Below the pieces are notes generated by a model. The model saw only the letters and a program-made list of their open reading frames with translations. It did not search any database and had not been told where the DNA came from. A DNA stretch of 64,000 nucleotides from Vibrio salinus. Lineage in GTDB: Bacteria > Pseudomonadota > Gammaproteobacteria > Enterobacterales > Vibrionaceae. A program made the translations under genes and the position numbers. The stretch is taken from the NCBI RefSeq assembly GCF_021272385.1, contig NZ_JAJSDZ010000010.1, positions 1-64,000 of the forward strand. The letters run 5' to 3'. Below are positions 54,491 through 63,812 of the stretch, piece after piece. The first letter of the stretch is position 1, and each line of letters starts with the position of its first letter.

Positions 54491-55948
54491 TTAGCTTTCT
54501 GCTATTGCTTTCGCTGAAACAGCTGGCCTGAACAAACTGACCGCAACAAATACAAATAACCCCAGCAACAATGTCGGAATAATAGGATGAATCCCCATCA
54601 TATCAGGCTTGATAAACATTAAGGCAATATACGTTCCAAGACCGGTTACCATGGAACAAATAGCTCCCGAAGCTGAAGCTCTGACCCAGTACAAACCCAA
54701 AATTAATGGCCAGAGGAAAACGGCCTGTAATCCTCCTAAGGCCATCAGATTAAGCCAGATAATCATATCCGGTGGGTTCGTTGCCGCAAAAAACACCAAC
54801 AGAGCAAACACACCGGTAATCCATAATGATAATTTATTGAGCTTACGTTCCGCATTTTGCTCTTCCAGTACTCTTGGGTTTATATAATTCATATATAAAT
54901 CTTTCAGTAAGGTAGCAGAAGCCTGAATCAATTGAGAATCAATGGTTGACATGATTGCGGCCATCGGGCCGGCCAGAAAAATCCCCGCAAACATGGGAGG
55001 CAGCACTGTCATCATCAGGGTTGGCATAATTTGGTCAGGGCTGCCGACATCCGGAACAATAGCCCTTCCCAACGCACCGGATAAATGGGTACCTAACATG
55101 AGTAAAGCCATCATAACGGTACTAATGATCATACCTTTATGAAGAGAACGGCTGTCTTTGTATGACATACAACGGACAGCAGCATGAGGAAGTCCAATAA
55201 CACCGAAACACACCAATACCCAAAAGCTCAGAATAAATGGCTGGCTGATAAAATGATCCGGACCATAAGGTGTAACCAGAGCAGGATCAATATCATGCAA
55301 TTTAGTCATGATATGCCCAAGCCCCCCACCAGTATAAATAACACCACATAAAAGAACCATTGTACCAATAAGCATCATGACTCCCTGAACGGTATCTGTT
55401 AATACCACAGCCCGGAAACCACCAATCGTGGTGTAGAGCGCAACCGTTCCGGCAAAAATCATCAATCCGACTTCATATGGTAAGCCGGTTACGGTTTGCA
55501 ATAACCGGGCACCACCGACAAATTGCACTACCATGGTACCGAAAAAGGCAAGTAACAACGTCAGTGAAGCAAGAATCACCACCGCTCTGCTTTGAAAACG
55601 GGCAAACAGAATATCATTCAGAGTCAGAGCGTTATGTTTACGGGCTTCTATTGCAAACCGTTTGCCCAAAACACTCAATGTCAACCATGTGGCTGGAAGC
55701 TGAACCATAGCAAGTAATACCCACCCCAGCCCCATTTTATAAGCGGCTCCGGGACCACCAATAAAACTACTTGCGCTCGCATAGGTCGCAGCCAGAGTCA
55801 TTGCCAGAACAAATCCCCCCATACTGCGGTTGCCAACAAAGTACTCCTTTAGAAAATTACCAGCCTTTTTATGTTTTTGAGTCAAAAATGCTAATGCAAA
55901 AACAGTCAGTATATAAATAATAAGTGGAATAATAAGAGAACTATTCAT
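54491..55948 (-). CDS. panF: Sodium/pantothenate symporter
   Basis: A 485-residue SSS-family importer of pantothenate. It follows E. coli PanF throughout: FVGNRSMGGFVLAMTLAATY, ASSFIGGPGAAYK(M)GLGWV, NALTLNDILFARFQSR, and FGVIGLPHAAVRCMSYKDS. The start is taken at ATG 55948, matching the family length; ATG 55960 adds four residues. It overlaps yhdT by 8 bp, the usual yhdT-panF arrangement. Confidence 0.95.
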   Translation of the reverse strand: MNSSLIIPLIIYILTVFALAFLTQKHKKAGNFLKEYFVGNRSMGGFVLAMTLAATYASASSFIGGPGAAYKMGLGWVLLAMVQLPATWLTLSVLGKRFAIEARKHNALTLNDILFARFQSRAVVILASLTLLLAFFGTMVVQFVGGARLLQTVTGLPYEVGLMIFAGTVALYTTIGGFRAVVLTDTVQGVMMLIGTMVLLCGVIYTGGGLGHIMTKLHDIDPALVTPYGPDHFISQPFILSFWVLVCFGVIGLPHAAVRCMSYKDSRSLHKGMIISTVMMALLMLGTHLSGALGRAIVPDVGSPDQIMPTLMMTVLPPMFAGIFLAGPMAAIMSTIDSQLIQASATLLKDLYMNYINPRVLEEQNAERKLNKLSLWITGVFALLVFFAATNPPDMIIWLNLMALGGLQAVFLWPLILGLYWVRASASGAICSMVTGLGTYIALMFIKPDMMGIHPIIPTLLLGLFVFVAVSLFRPAVSAKAIAES

Positions 55949-56219
55949 AATCAGTGTCATTCTGTGGTTCTAAAGGGGCATCCCGGTAAATCACTTTCAC
56001 CATCAGTGCACATAATATTGTAAAGATTACCGGCCCAACAATACAGGAAAGCAAAAACCAAAGAGGAAATCCCCAGTACAAAGCAGGCATTGAGGAATCG
56101 CCCGGAGCTGGTGAAAAACCATAGGCAGTCACATACCACCAGACAAAATATCCTAAGGCAAGAGCCACAGCCCAGATGGCTTCTCTTGTTGCCTGCTTAT
56201 ATATTTTTTCGATCTGCAT
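55941..56219 (-). CDS. yhdT: YhdT family small membrane protein
   Basis: A 92-residue protein with two membrane helices (about 11-30 and 45-70), of the DUF997/YhdT family always found with panF. Typical ALGYFVWWYVTAYGF and YWGFPLWFLLSC elements. GGAG lies six bases before ATG 56219; longer starts are not supported. Possibly an accessory subunit of PanF. Confidence 0.9.
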   Translation of the reverse strand: MQIEKIYKQATREAIWAVALALGYFVWWYVTAYGFSPAPGDSSMPALYWGFPLWFLLSCIVGPVIFTILCALMVKVIYRDAPLEPQNDTDYE

Positions 56220-56558
56220 TAATAACTCCATAAATCTAAGAAAATGCATGACGATGTTCTTCTTCACCCCATGACAAGGCAATCACTTTTCTGTTCGTAT
56301 AAGGACCATCGGGTTACCATAGTCAGAACAAGATACCTACAAAATTTTGCGCATAATTTACCTCTCCGTGGTAATCAGTGCAATCAACAGGCAAGGTCAA
56401 AGGCAAATTTCACTGTTCTCATTAAGAAAATCAAATGCTTCAGTGAAAACAATTTCAGCAAACAGTATCGGTATTGAGAAAATAATTAGTTTTTTCAGTA
56501 AATCTTTGATTTAATCCTTTCTCAACGCTTTTTTATCGCCGTACTTTCGAGATCGTTT
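56220..56558. other. Divergent intergenic region, yhdT-panF/chemoreceptor
   Basis: 339 bp that must hold the yhdT-panF promoter (minus) and the chemoreceptor promoter (plus). I see nothing else in it. Confidence 0.4.
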
Positions 56559-57566
56559 ATGTTTTCCAATTCATTTATTAAAAGAAAATTAGCAATAGGT
56601 AATACTGTCGCTCTGATTGTTATCCTGTCCTATTTTCTGTTTTCAGAGACCACCAGTATTGCTCACATAATTACCGCGCTGTGTTTAATTGGTTTGCTCA
56701 ACGTTTATATTGTGTGTCATGCCCTTTATCATTTTGTCAATCAAATAGATAAAGACATTTCATCTTATCTAACAGATAAAGGGGCTTTTCCGTTTACTAC
56801 CAAAAAAAATCATCCTTCCACTCTCTTATCAGGGAAATTGTCTGTTTTATTTAAATACAATGATGAGAATGAGAAAAAACTCAAGCAAATCAAAATTGAA
56901 AATGCTCATTACGAAGCTGAGATAAACCGCATTAATTCTGACAATGAAAAGCGGCGTTCTGGCCAGGAACAGATCATCAATGAAAAAGAGACAGCCCTGA
57001 ATGAGTTGACGAATATAATGCAACAACTCTCTCTAGACGTGGCAGAATCATCAAAATACATACTGACCATCAAAGAAGATGTAGCAAAAAGTTGTCAGAA
57101 CCTGTCAGCATCGGTATCAGCGACAAAAGACGATGCAACATTCATAAGCAACTTCAAAGCTCAAATTGAACATTTAGGCGTCAGCGTATCCGCCATTAAT
57201 AACCTGGCTCAGGATATCGGGGATATTTCGGATCAAACCAATTTATTAGCGCTGAATGCGGCTATTGAAGCGGCCAGAGCCGGTGAACAGGGAAGAGGTT
57301 TTGCGGTTGTCGCTGATGAGGTCCGGAATCTGGCAACCCGGGCCCACTCTTCCAGCACACAGATTGAACAAAGTATTGAGTCTATTGTAGGAGAAACACA
57401 GAAATCAGCCCAGGCTATGGAACACATTAGCTCTAATGTTGATCAGGCTGTTATTTATACAAATGCAGAAAAAGAGCTGATGGAAAGCATCGAAGCTAAA
57501 CTGGAAGAGCTTAATGCACAAATTTCTAATATTCTTCTGACTGCCAATCAAAACATAAGCCTCTAG
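56559..57566 (+). CDS. Short methyl-accepting chemotaxis protein
   Basis: A 335-residue chemoreceptor. Two hydrophobic helices lie close together (about 12-28 and 32-58) with almost no periplasmic part. A coiled-coil linker and the signalling domain (about 150-335) follow, with the strictly conserved tip [20 protein letters not shown]. It lacks a HAMP domain and a ligand-binding domain, so it would sense a membrane or cytoplasmic cue. The signalling helices are also shorter than in most receptors. Confidence 0.88.
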   Translation: MFSNSFIKRKLAIGNTVALIVILSYFLFSETTSIAHIITALCLIGLLNVYIVCHALYHFVNQIDKDISSYLTDKGAFPFTTKKNHPSTLLSGKLSVLFKYNDENEKKLKQIKIENAHYEAEINRINSDNEKRRSGQEQIINEKETALNELTNIMQQLSLDVAESSKYILTIKEDVAKSCQNLSASVSATKDDATFISNFKAQIEHLGVSVSAINNLAQDIGDISDQTNLLALNAAIEAARAGEQGRGFAVVADEVRNLATRAHSSSTQIEQSIESIVGETQKSAQAMEHISSNVDQAVIYTNAEKELMESIEAKLEELNAQISNILLTANQNISL

Positions 57567-57595
57567 GAAGACGCCTTGTCACTTTCTTTACAATT

Positions 57596-57634
57596 AAGAA
57601 AAAACATCAATCCTGGATCTTACATCCAGGATTG
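57596..57634 (-). terminator. Terminator after the HopJ-family gene
   Basis: An 11-bp perfect stem (CAATCCTGGAT and ATCCAGGATTG), loop of five. On the minus strand it is followed by a run of six T, directly after the HopJ stop. It also separates the convergent chemoreceptor gene. Confidence 0.8.
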
Positions 57635-57638
57635 AACC

Positions 57639-57977
57639 CTATTTCAATGCTTCAGCATCAAACTTTATTCCCTTCCAACCCGAGAGAATAAAGTTCCGGA
57701 TATTCTGATGATCCTTATTCTCAGGATGTTTTAACACATCGTTTCGATAAAAATCGCCAAAACAGGAAAGAGTCTGTTGCTCATCCAATCCCATTCGTCT
57801 TGCAAAAGAGAAAATTTTGCAAGACCCGTTATTCTGATTGGCTTCATTAACTAAATTTCCATTAACAAAACGAGTCGGAGTAAAATCAAATTCACTATCA
57901 ATTACTTCAATAACCTGAAAAAAATCGATCCTATCTGGCTCTGATTTAATATAAGCAATCAGTTGCTCTTTATTCAT
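57639..57977 (-). CDS. HopJ type III effector family protein
   Basis: A 112-residue soluble protein. It shows the family pattern FFQVIEVIDSEFDFTPTRFV near the start and NNGSCKIFSFARRMGLDEQQ, then CFGDFYRNDVL. Despite the name, this family is widespread in free-living marine bacteria without type III systems and its role is unknown. No secretion genes are in the window. Confidence 0.9.
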   Translation of the reverse strand: MNKEQLIAYIKSEPDRIDFFQVIEVIDSEFDFTPTRFVNGNLVNEANQNNGSCKIFSFARRMGLDEQQTLSCFGDFYRNDVLKHPENKDHQNIRNFILSGWKGIKFDAEALK

Positions 57978-58150
57978 TCACTTAATTCCTTTTTTCTTCA
58001 TATTTTTCTACCAAATAATCAGTTTATGCATATAAAAATCAAAGTAAAGTCTCATAAGATTAGTCTCATACTATACTTTATTTATCCAACCTTATTATAT
58101 TTGAAATAATTTCATCACTACTCGTTAACCACTTGCAGAAGGTATCGTAA

Positions 58151-60073
58151 ATGTCAGCTTTTATGACTGATAACGTTAGAAGACCCACTGACAGCAGACT
58201 AGGAAAACGAATCATTCTGCTATTAATTATTATCAGTGGGACCATCACTTTTCTTGCAACGTCGACTCAGCTTTTTTTCTCATACAAACAACAAATGAAT
58301 GAGATAGAAAAAAGACAACACGAAATTGAAACCATACAACTGAACCTTCTGGCCTCCGCCTTATGGGATTTTGATTTAACTCTTCTCCAGCAACGGCTGG
58401 ATGCTTTGGTTAACATTCCTCATATTGACTATCTTCATATTGATGCCGGTACATACAAAATGGATGCAGGTAAAAAAGTAACCGGCTCTTTATCATCAAA
58501 AAACTACGACATTATCTATTATTCCCCCGTTAATAATTTAAAGGAAAAAGTGGGGACTCTTTATCTGGAATCAGGAACAGACAGAGTTTACGAATCTTTA
58601 ATAAATCAATTTTTTACTATATTTTTCATAAACTTATTTAAGACAATTATTGTGTGTTACATAATACTGATCGTTTTTCACTACAGTATTAATGAACGAT
58701 TATTTACCATAATGAAGTATCTTCGAACCTATAACCCCAGACATGCCAAACATACTTTACGGGTTCATAACCACAAACTCATCACTTCCGAGCATGATGA
58801 AATCACAACTCTGGCCTTTGATGTAGATAAACTCACCACCAATCTGACCAAGTTATATCAAAACCTTAAAGAAGAAGAAAAAAGGCTCCAGGACTTTGCA
58901 GAAGTTTCATCGGACTGGCTATGGGAAACCGATAATCAGTTAAAACTCATCTATTGTTCAGATGAAATGCGACATTCATTAAATCTACCGGAAAAATCAT
59001 CGATTAACCTCCTTGAGATAATACCTTTGGCATCGAATAAGGACTTTGTAAACGCAGTCGAATCCAAACAATCCTTTGATAAACTGGAAATACAACTTAC
59101 GCTTTCCGAGGGTAATCACCACCTTCTCTTTCAGGGTAAAGCCCTATATAAGAAAGAACCGTTTGAATTTATCGGATTCAGAGGAACCGCCATCAATATT
59201 TCAGAACTGAAAGAAGCTCAGATACGACTGAAACAAATGAATGATAATCTGGAATCAACAGTTCAGGAAAGAACCAAAGAACTTAACGAAAGCATGGCCC
59301 AACTAAAAAAAACGCAAAACCATCTGATTGAAAGCGAAAAACTAGCGGCATTAGGCGGTCTGGTTGCCGGGGTATCCCATGAAGTCAATACCCCACTGGG
59401 AATATCGGTAACGGCTTCATCCGTCATTCAGGAAGCCGTTACCGATTTATCCACCGCTTTTCAGGCACAAACCTTAACAACCGAACAATTTCAGGAACAA
59501 ATGGAGAAACTCACCTCAGGAACTGAACTCTTAGAACAGAATCTGAACCGGGCCGCTAAACTGGTGAAAGATTTCAAACAAACCGCCGTCGACCAGGTCT
59601 CCGAAAGCCGGGATAAGTTTAATATTCACCAAATTCTGTCCTCTCTGATTGCGAGCTTACACCCGGTCACAAGAAAACTACCGGTTGAACCCATTTTGGA
59701 TGGAAATGAATCACTCATCATGAACAGCCTTCCCGGAGTGATTACTCAGGTGATTTCTAACTTAGTAATGAATAGCGTTAATCACGCTTTTGATAATGAG
59801 TCTGCACCTGAAATCTACATCGGTTTTAAAGAAGAAGGAAACAAAATCATATTTGAATACCGGGATAATGGTAAAGGTGTTCCCAAACACCTGCACAAAA
59901 AAATATTTGAGCCATTCTATACCTCAAAAAGAGGTAAAGGCGGATCCGGTTTAGGATTGAATCTGGTCTATAATCTCATTAATCAAAAACTGAAAGGTGA
60001 ACTGGAATTTTCATCCGAAGAAGGACACGGCGTGTTTTATAAAATCACACTGCCTAAAGAATTGGAACATTAA
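58151..60073 (+). CDS. Membrane histidine kinase with PAS domain
   Basis: A 640-residue sensor kinase. TM1 is about 20-42, then a periplasmic domain (45-150), TM2 at 155-178, a HAMP-like linker, PAS (about 250-355), a coiled coil, and the H-box AGVSHEVNTPLGIS (phospho-His about 410). The ATPase domain has N-box NLVMNSVNHA, G1 YRDNGKGVP and G2 GKGGSGLGLNLV. The HEVNTPLG form is typical of kinases with separate response regulators. GAAGG precedes ATG 58151. Convergent with an HD-GYP response regulator, its likely partner. Confidence 0.92.
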   Translation: MSAFMTDNVRRPTDSRLGKRIILLLIIISGTITFLATSTQLFFSYKQQMNEIEKRQHEIETIQLNLLASALWDFDLTLLQQRLDALVNIPHIDYLHIDAGTYKMDAGKKVTGSLSSKNYDIIYYSPVNNLKEKVGTLYLESGTDRVYESLINQFFTIFFINLFKTIIVCYIILIVFHYSINERLFTIMKYLRTYNPRHAKHTLRVHNHKLITSEHDEITTLAFDVDKLTTNLTKLYQNLKEEEKRLQDFAEVSSDWLWETDNQLKLIYCSDEMRHSLNLPEKSSINLLEIIPLASNKDFVNAVESKQSFDKLEIQLTLSEGNHHLLFQGKALYKKEPFEFIGFRGTAINISELKEAQIRLKQMNDNLESTVQERTKELNESMAQLKKTQNHLIESEKLAALGGLVAGVSHEVNTPLGISVTASSVIQEAVTDLSTAFQAQTLTTEQFQEQMEKLTSGTELLEQNLNRAAKLVKDFKQTAVDQVSESRDKFNIHQILSSLIASLHPVTRKLPVEPILDGNESLIMNSLPGVITQVISNLVMNSVNHAFDNESAPEIYIGFKEEGNKIIFEYRDNGKGVPKHLHKKIFEPFYTSKRGKGGSGLGLNLVYNLINQKLKGELEFSSEEGHGVFYKITLPKELEH

Positions 60074-60100
60074 GACAAACTCATGCCAGTATTATCGCTT

Positions 60101-60142
60101 ACGCCCACAGTCATCCTTTAAAAAGAATATGTGGGCGTTTAT
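60101..60142 (+). terminator. Terminator between kinase and HD-GYP gene
   Basis: A 9-bp stem (ACGCCCACA and TGTGGGCGT) with a 20-base A/T-rich loop and a TTTATA tail, between two convergent genes. Confidence 0.55.
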
Positions 60143-60153
60143 AAAAACGATGT

Positions 60154-61707
60154 TTACTCTTCATCCGGTAATTGATTGCGGATGTCTATAAATTCATCCC
60201 AGTGTTCAAGAAAAATATCGACAAGTTTTGGCTCAAAATGTTTTCCCCTCTGAGCCAGAATTTCTTTCTTGATGTCTTCATCAGGCCATGGTTTTTTATA
60301 ACTTCTGACAGCGCCAAGCGCATCAAAAACATCGGCTATCGCAACAATACGACCGGAAATTGGAATAGACTCTCCACTAATGCCTTTCGGATAGCCGCTA
60401 CCATCCCACTTTTCATGATGATAACCAGCAATTTCCATCGCTGCCTGCATTAAGGGACGATCGGAACGACTTAAAATTTCCACCCCAAAATCAACGTGTT
60501 TTTGCATAGTTTCCCACTCTTCCGCATCCAGCTTACCGGGTTTATGAAGAATCCTGTCAGGAATCGCCACTTTACCTACATCATGAAGAGGAGAAGCGTA
60601 TTGAATTAACATTACATCGTGCTCTTCAAGCCCATACAAGCGAGCCAGTTTTTCGCTGATCAAAGAAACCCGCTGCACATGAGCCCCAGTTTCACGACTT
60701 CTGGCTTCCACTGCATTAGAAAGGCTGAACACCAGTTCTTTCGACGTTTCCTGAAGATCCACAAACAGATTAATGTTTTCAAAGGTGAGCGCAATATTAT
60801 GCATATAGAGCTCTAATAGCTGAATATCATGATCAGATAAACAATCTTCAAGCTTCACATAAAGGATATTGTCATAACCACGATCATCATTAAGATAAAA
60901 GACATAGCTATCATCAAATTTCATTGAATGATGGCAATTAAGAACATCCCGACAACGATGCGCAACGTTTTCCGGCAGCATACTGATACGGCTGTTACGA
61001 TAAAAAGAAACAAACTCACCGGTCGCTGCAACCATTAACGTTTTGTTGTCTTCACCATCATCATCTTTAGGCTTAACAATACAATAAAAAGCAGATGACT
61101 CTAACTTCAGTAGTGATGTTAACTGCGCTAAAACCGTTGACGCATAGCTCTCCAGTGTTTTGGTATTCTGCACCTTAGCGGAGGCTTCAATAACCAGACT
61201 CAATCCTTTCTTCTGTTCCTCTATCATACAAAGATCCCGGTAAGATCTCAGCATAGAGTAAAGCAATGTCCTGAGTTTCTGTGTCGTCAGTTCCGTTTTT
61301 TCTTTGTAGTCATCTATTTCATAATCTTTGATGACATTATCTTCAGGTGCCTGCCCCGCCTGACCAGTCCTCAAGACCAATCGTATCAGGCTATTGTCCA
61401 TATCTTCACGAATGTATCTGACCAATTCTAAACCGGCATGCTCCGTCTCCATAACAACATCAATTAATGCAAGAGCAATATCATCTTCCTGCTGGCAAAT
61501 TTGCTTTGCTTCTTCACCGGAATAGGCAGAAATTAATTCAAGTTTTCTTTGCTGAAAAGAAAAGCCACTCAAAGCCAATTTGGTTACCTGATGAACCTGT
61601 ACATCATCATCAACAAGTAAAACTTTCCAGCACGGTTTCTCCTTATTGTCTTGCACCGTATCATTCGTTTTTGCTTGATCCGACTTTTTATCAGCGAATA
61701 ACTCCAT
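60154..61707 (-). CDS. Response regulator with DUF3369 and HD-GYP phosphodiesterase
   Basis: A 517-residue regulator. The receiver domain (about 28-150) has acidic residues LLVDDDVQVH, phospho-Asp in LIDVVMETE and Lys in DYKEKTEL. A DUF3369 (GAF-like) middle follows (about 160-320), then HD-GYP (about 325-515) with HDVGK, HHEKWDGSGYP and the metal ligands between. HD-GYP domains hydrolyse c-di-GMP to GMP, so phosphorylation would lower c-di-GMP. GGAG precedes the ATG. Opposes the three GGDEF proteins here. Confidence 0.93.
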   Translation of the reverse strand: MELFADKKSDQAKTNDTVQDNKEKPCWKVLLVDDDVQVHQVTKLALSGFSFQQRKLELISAYSGEEAKQICQQEDDIALALIDVVMETEHAGLELVRYIREDMDNSLIRLVLRTGQAGQAPEDNVIKDYEIDDYKEKTELTTQKLRTLLYSMLRSYRDLCMIEEQKKGLSLVIEASAKVQNTKTLESYASTVLAQLTSLLKLESSAFYCIVKPKDDDGEDNKTLMVAATGEFVSFYRNSRISMLPENVAHRCRDVLNCHHSMKFDDSYVFYLNDDRGYDNILYVKLEDCLSDHDIQLLELYMHNIALTFENINLFVDLQETSKELVFSLSNAVEARSRETGAHVQRVSLISEKLARLYGLEEHDVMLIQYASPLHDVGKVAIPDRILHKPGKLDAEEWETMQKHVDFGVEILSRSDRPLMQAAMEIAGYHHEKWDGSGYPKGISGESIPISGRIVAIADVFDALGAVRSYKKPWPDEDIKKEILAQRGKHFEPKLVDIFLEHWDEFIDIRNQLPDEE

Positions 61708-61872
61708 ATTGGCTCCACTTATAATTATCTACTTATTAAGTTTTAGCACAATCTGAAAAATTTGTTGAAGAGAAAAAGAGAAATAATGGAGAATCTCGAG
61801 CTATTTATGCGAAATAATTTCAATACCTTGCATTACCTTCAGATAACATAAACATGGGGAAACCAGACTATG

Positions 61873-62391
61873 CTACCGGGTATATAGATGACGTTTTGCT
61901 ATCAGAGAAACAACTTGTGGTGTGGTAAGTTCTGAGATCGACCTTTTTTCAGCCAGATATTGCCTTATTGTTGTACTTCTGACCGGCACTCTTTCCGGAC
62001 AGGCAAGAACAGAAAAACGCTGCAAAATGTCACTTGCCCGGTGGAACTTCTTAAAAGCAAACAAATTATCCGGGCCAAGAATAAACGTTAACTCACTTTC
62101 CGGATGGCACTGCTGCAAAAAATCCAGCACATCAAACGTGGTCACAACCTGCTCTGGTTTTACTAAGCGTTCTTCAACATCAGAACGGTGAACATTCGGC
62201 ATGTTCAGGTCAAGTATAAAAGCATCAACCAATTCACACCGGATGTCGTAATCAAGCATGTCTTTTCCCCATGCATGGGCAATACTTGGAACAAGTAGTA
62301 TTGAATCATAATGAGAAATCGACTCAATGATGCTTTTATGGCCTAAGCTGGGAGGATTAAAAGCACTACCAAAAACGGCAATTTTATTCAT
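61873..62391 (-). CDS. NadD-like nicotinate-nucleotide adenylyltransferase family protein
   Basis: A 172-residue nucleotidyltransferase with GSAFNPPSLGHKSII (the HIGH-type site, here xLGHxS), FILGPDNLFAFKKFH in the middle and the late motif VPVRSTTIRQYLAEK (ISSTxIR-like). NadD adds AMP to nicotinate mononucleotide in NAD synthesis. It is somewhat shorter than the essential NadD (about 210) and probably a paralogue. Confidence 0.85.
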   Translation of the reverse strand: MNKIAVFGSAFNPPSLGHKSIIESISHYDSILLVPSIAHAWGKDMLDYDIRCELVDAFILDLNMPNVHRSDVEERLVKPEQVVTTFDVLDFLQQCHPESELTFILGPDNLFAFKKFHRASDILQRFSVLACPERVPVRSTTIRQYLAEKRSISELTTPQVVSLIAKRHLYTR

Positions 62392-62522
62392 GTGGTTCCT
62401 TCTGCTGTAATAGTTGTCTGCATGAAAACAGAGTCGCTATGATACTACGAATAATCGGTGATTTCCTACCCGATGTATACCCAAGCAACCTGAAAATGCG
62501 GTGTTCAGGTCGTTTGGATATA

Positions 62523-62557
62523 CACACAAAAAAAGCACTTGGAAATCAAGTGCTTTT
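62523..62557 (-). terminator. Terminator after carbonic anhydrase
   Basis: An 11-bp stem (AAAAGCACTTG and CAAGTGCTTTT) with loop GAAAT. On the minus strand it ends in eight T, 20 bp after the carbonic anhydrase stop. Confidence 0.88.
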
Positions 62558-62576
62558 CAAAAAGAAAAAGGATTAA

Positions 62577-63296
62577 TTAATTTTCAACAACTAAGCGGGC
62601 ATTTCTTTTTTGAACCGGACGGTTGTTGTGACCCATCATCCCTTTTAATGCTTTTTCCTGCTCAGCAGACAATGTACCTGTTTGCTTAATAACAAACCAA
62701 CGAACACCTTCGCTACAAGGTGGCGTCGTTAAAGATCCATTAAAACGATAGTATTTATCGACATTGGCGGGCAGCATATCACTAACATCGAATGGCGCTG
62801 TTAATTTTTGCGTCTTATGGACTGTTGGTAGTGATGATGTCAATTTATCCAATTCTGAGTTTTTGTCCCCCATCTCATACATCACAGCGACAACTGCAAG
62901 ATTGCCATTTTTATCCGCATGAACAAAATGGGCCTCTAATGGATACTGATGATGATTAATCAGGTTTTCAGATGGCGTATGGAAATGGAATTGCTTTAGT
63001 TCGAAAACATCACCATCAATTGTCAGCGTATTATCTCCTGTAACCGTTGCCTGAAGGCTATGACCATTATTTGTCAGGTCAGTCACCTTACCGGTGTAAT
63101 GAAATTTTAAAGGCTTCAACTGAGCTTTTGCTACCTTAGCAACATCGATCGGGCTTTGGTTTACCCCCTCAGCACAAGTTTTAGATACAGAACCCCAATG
63201 ATCCGGCCCATGTTCACCCTCATATCCCCATCCGGAAGCCTGAGCCGTTCCACCAATAAATGCGCTCACCGTTAGCGCAAGAAGAATTTTTTTCAT
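62577..63296 (-). CDS. Periplasmic alpha-carbonic anhydrase
   Basis: A 239-residue enzyme that interconverts carbon dioxide and bicarbonate. The signal peptide ends about residue 20 (FIGGTAQA, then SGWGYEG). Zinc ligands are the His pair in KQFHFHTPSEN and the His in EAHFVHAD. Also present are NQSPIDV and SLTTPPCSEGVRW with the substrate-pocket Thr-Thr. A single early Cys (KTCAEGV) pairs with PPCSEG, the usual disulfide. ATG 63296 follows GGGAG; the longer frame to 63356 is not supported. Confidence 0.95.
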   Translation of the reverse strand: MKKILLALTVSAFIGGTAQASGWGYEGEHGPDHWGSVSKTCAEGVNQSPIDVAKVAKAQLKPLKFHYTGKVTDLTNNGHSLQATVTGDNTLTIDGDVFELKQFHFHTPSENLINHHQYPLEAHFVHADKNGNLAVVAVMYEMGDKNSELDKLTSSLPTVHKTQKLTAPFDVSDMLPANVDKYYRFNGSLTTPPCSEGVRWFVIKQTGTLSAEQEKALKGMMGHNNRPVQKRNARLVVEN

Positions 63297-63464
63297 TTTT
63301 GTAGTCTCCCTAAACAATGACATTGCCTGAATAATAAATTCAATAAAAGAATCCATTAATAAATCTGGCTAAAATACCGTCTATATTAAGTAACATTTTG
63401 TTACATTTATTTTTCGGGCTGAGTATAGCGGCAAATAGTAATTGATGGAATAACTACATAATAA

Positions 63465-63812
63465 TTATTTATCAATATATTGATATTGAATCAAGACCTG
63501 ATTATTTTCGACCTGAACATTTTGTATTTCACCGGCAACTTCAACTTTTGTGGTTATTATTATTGGCCGGTTATTCTCTTTTCTCAGCGAAATTAAAGAA
63601 GGAAGGAATGTATAAGGGTCTACATGAAGCTGATGGCAAAAATCTTGTACAAACTGAAGAGTTAACTCACTCTTTCCTTTCATTATTTTAGAAAACTCCA
63701 ATTGCGTCAATCCCAGGCAACGAGAGATTTCCATTTGAGTTAATTGCATTTTCGCTTTTTGTGACATCCAGACATTTTGTAAAATGCACAAATCTTCGTG
63801 TGTTAATTCCAT
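63465..63812 (-). CDS. XRE-family HTH DNA-binding protein
   Basis: A 115-residue protein. The HTH is about residues 22-75: QLTQMEISRCLGLTQLEFSK, then a SELTLQFVQDFCHQLHVDPY tail typical of Cro/C1-type folds. A C-terminal beta-rich part (80-115) may be a dimerisation or ligand domain. Divergent partner lies outside the window. A candidate regulator for the neighbouring carbonic anhydrase, though nothing in the sequence shows it. Confidence 0.8.
   Translation of the reverse strand: MELTHEDLCILQNVWMSQKAKMQLTQMEISRCLGLTQLEFSKIMKGKSELTLQFVQDFCHQLHVDPYTFLPSLISLRKENNRPIIITTKVEVAGEIQNVQVENNQVLIQYQYIDK

Noticed and set aside
57639..57977. Type III secreted effector
   Set aside because: The HopJ family name is historical; no type III genes or effector features are present and the family is common in free-living bacteria.
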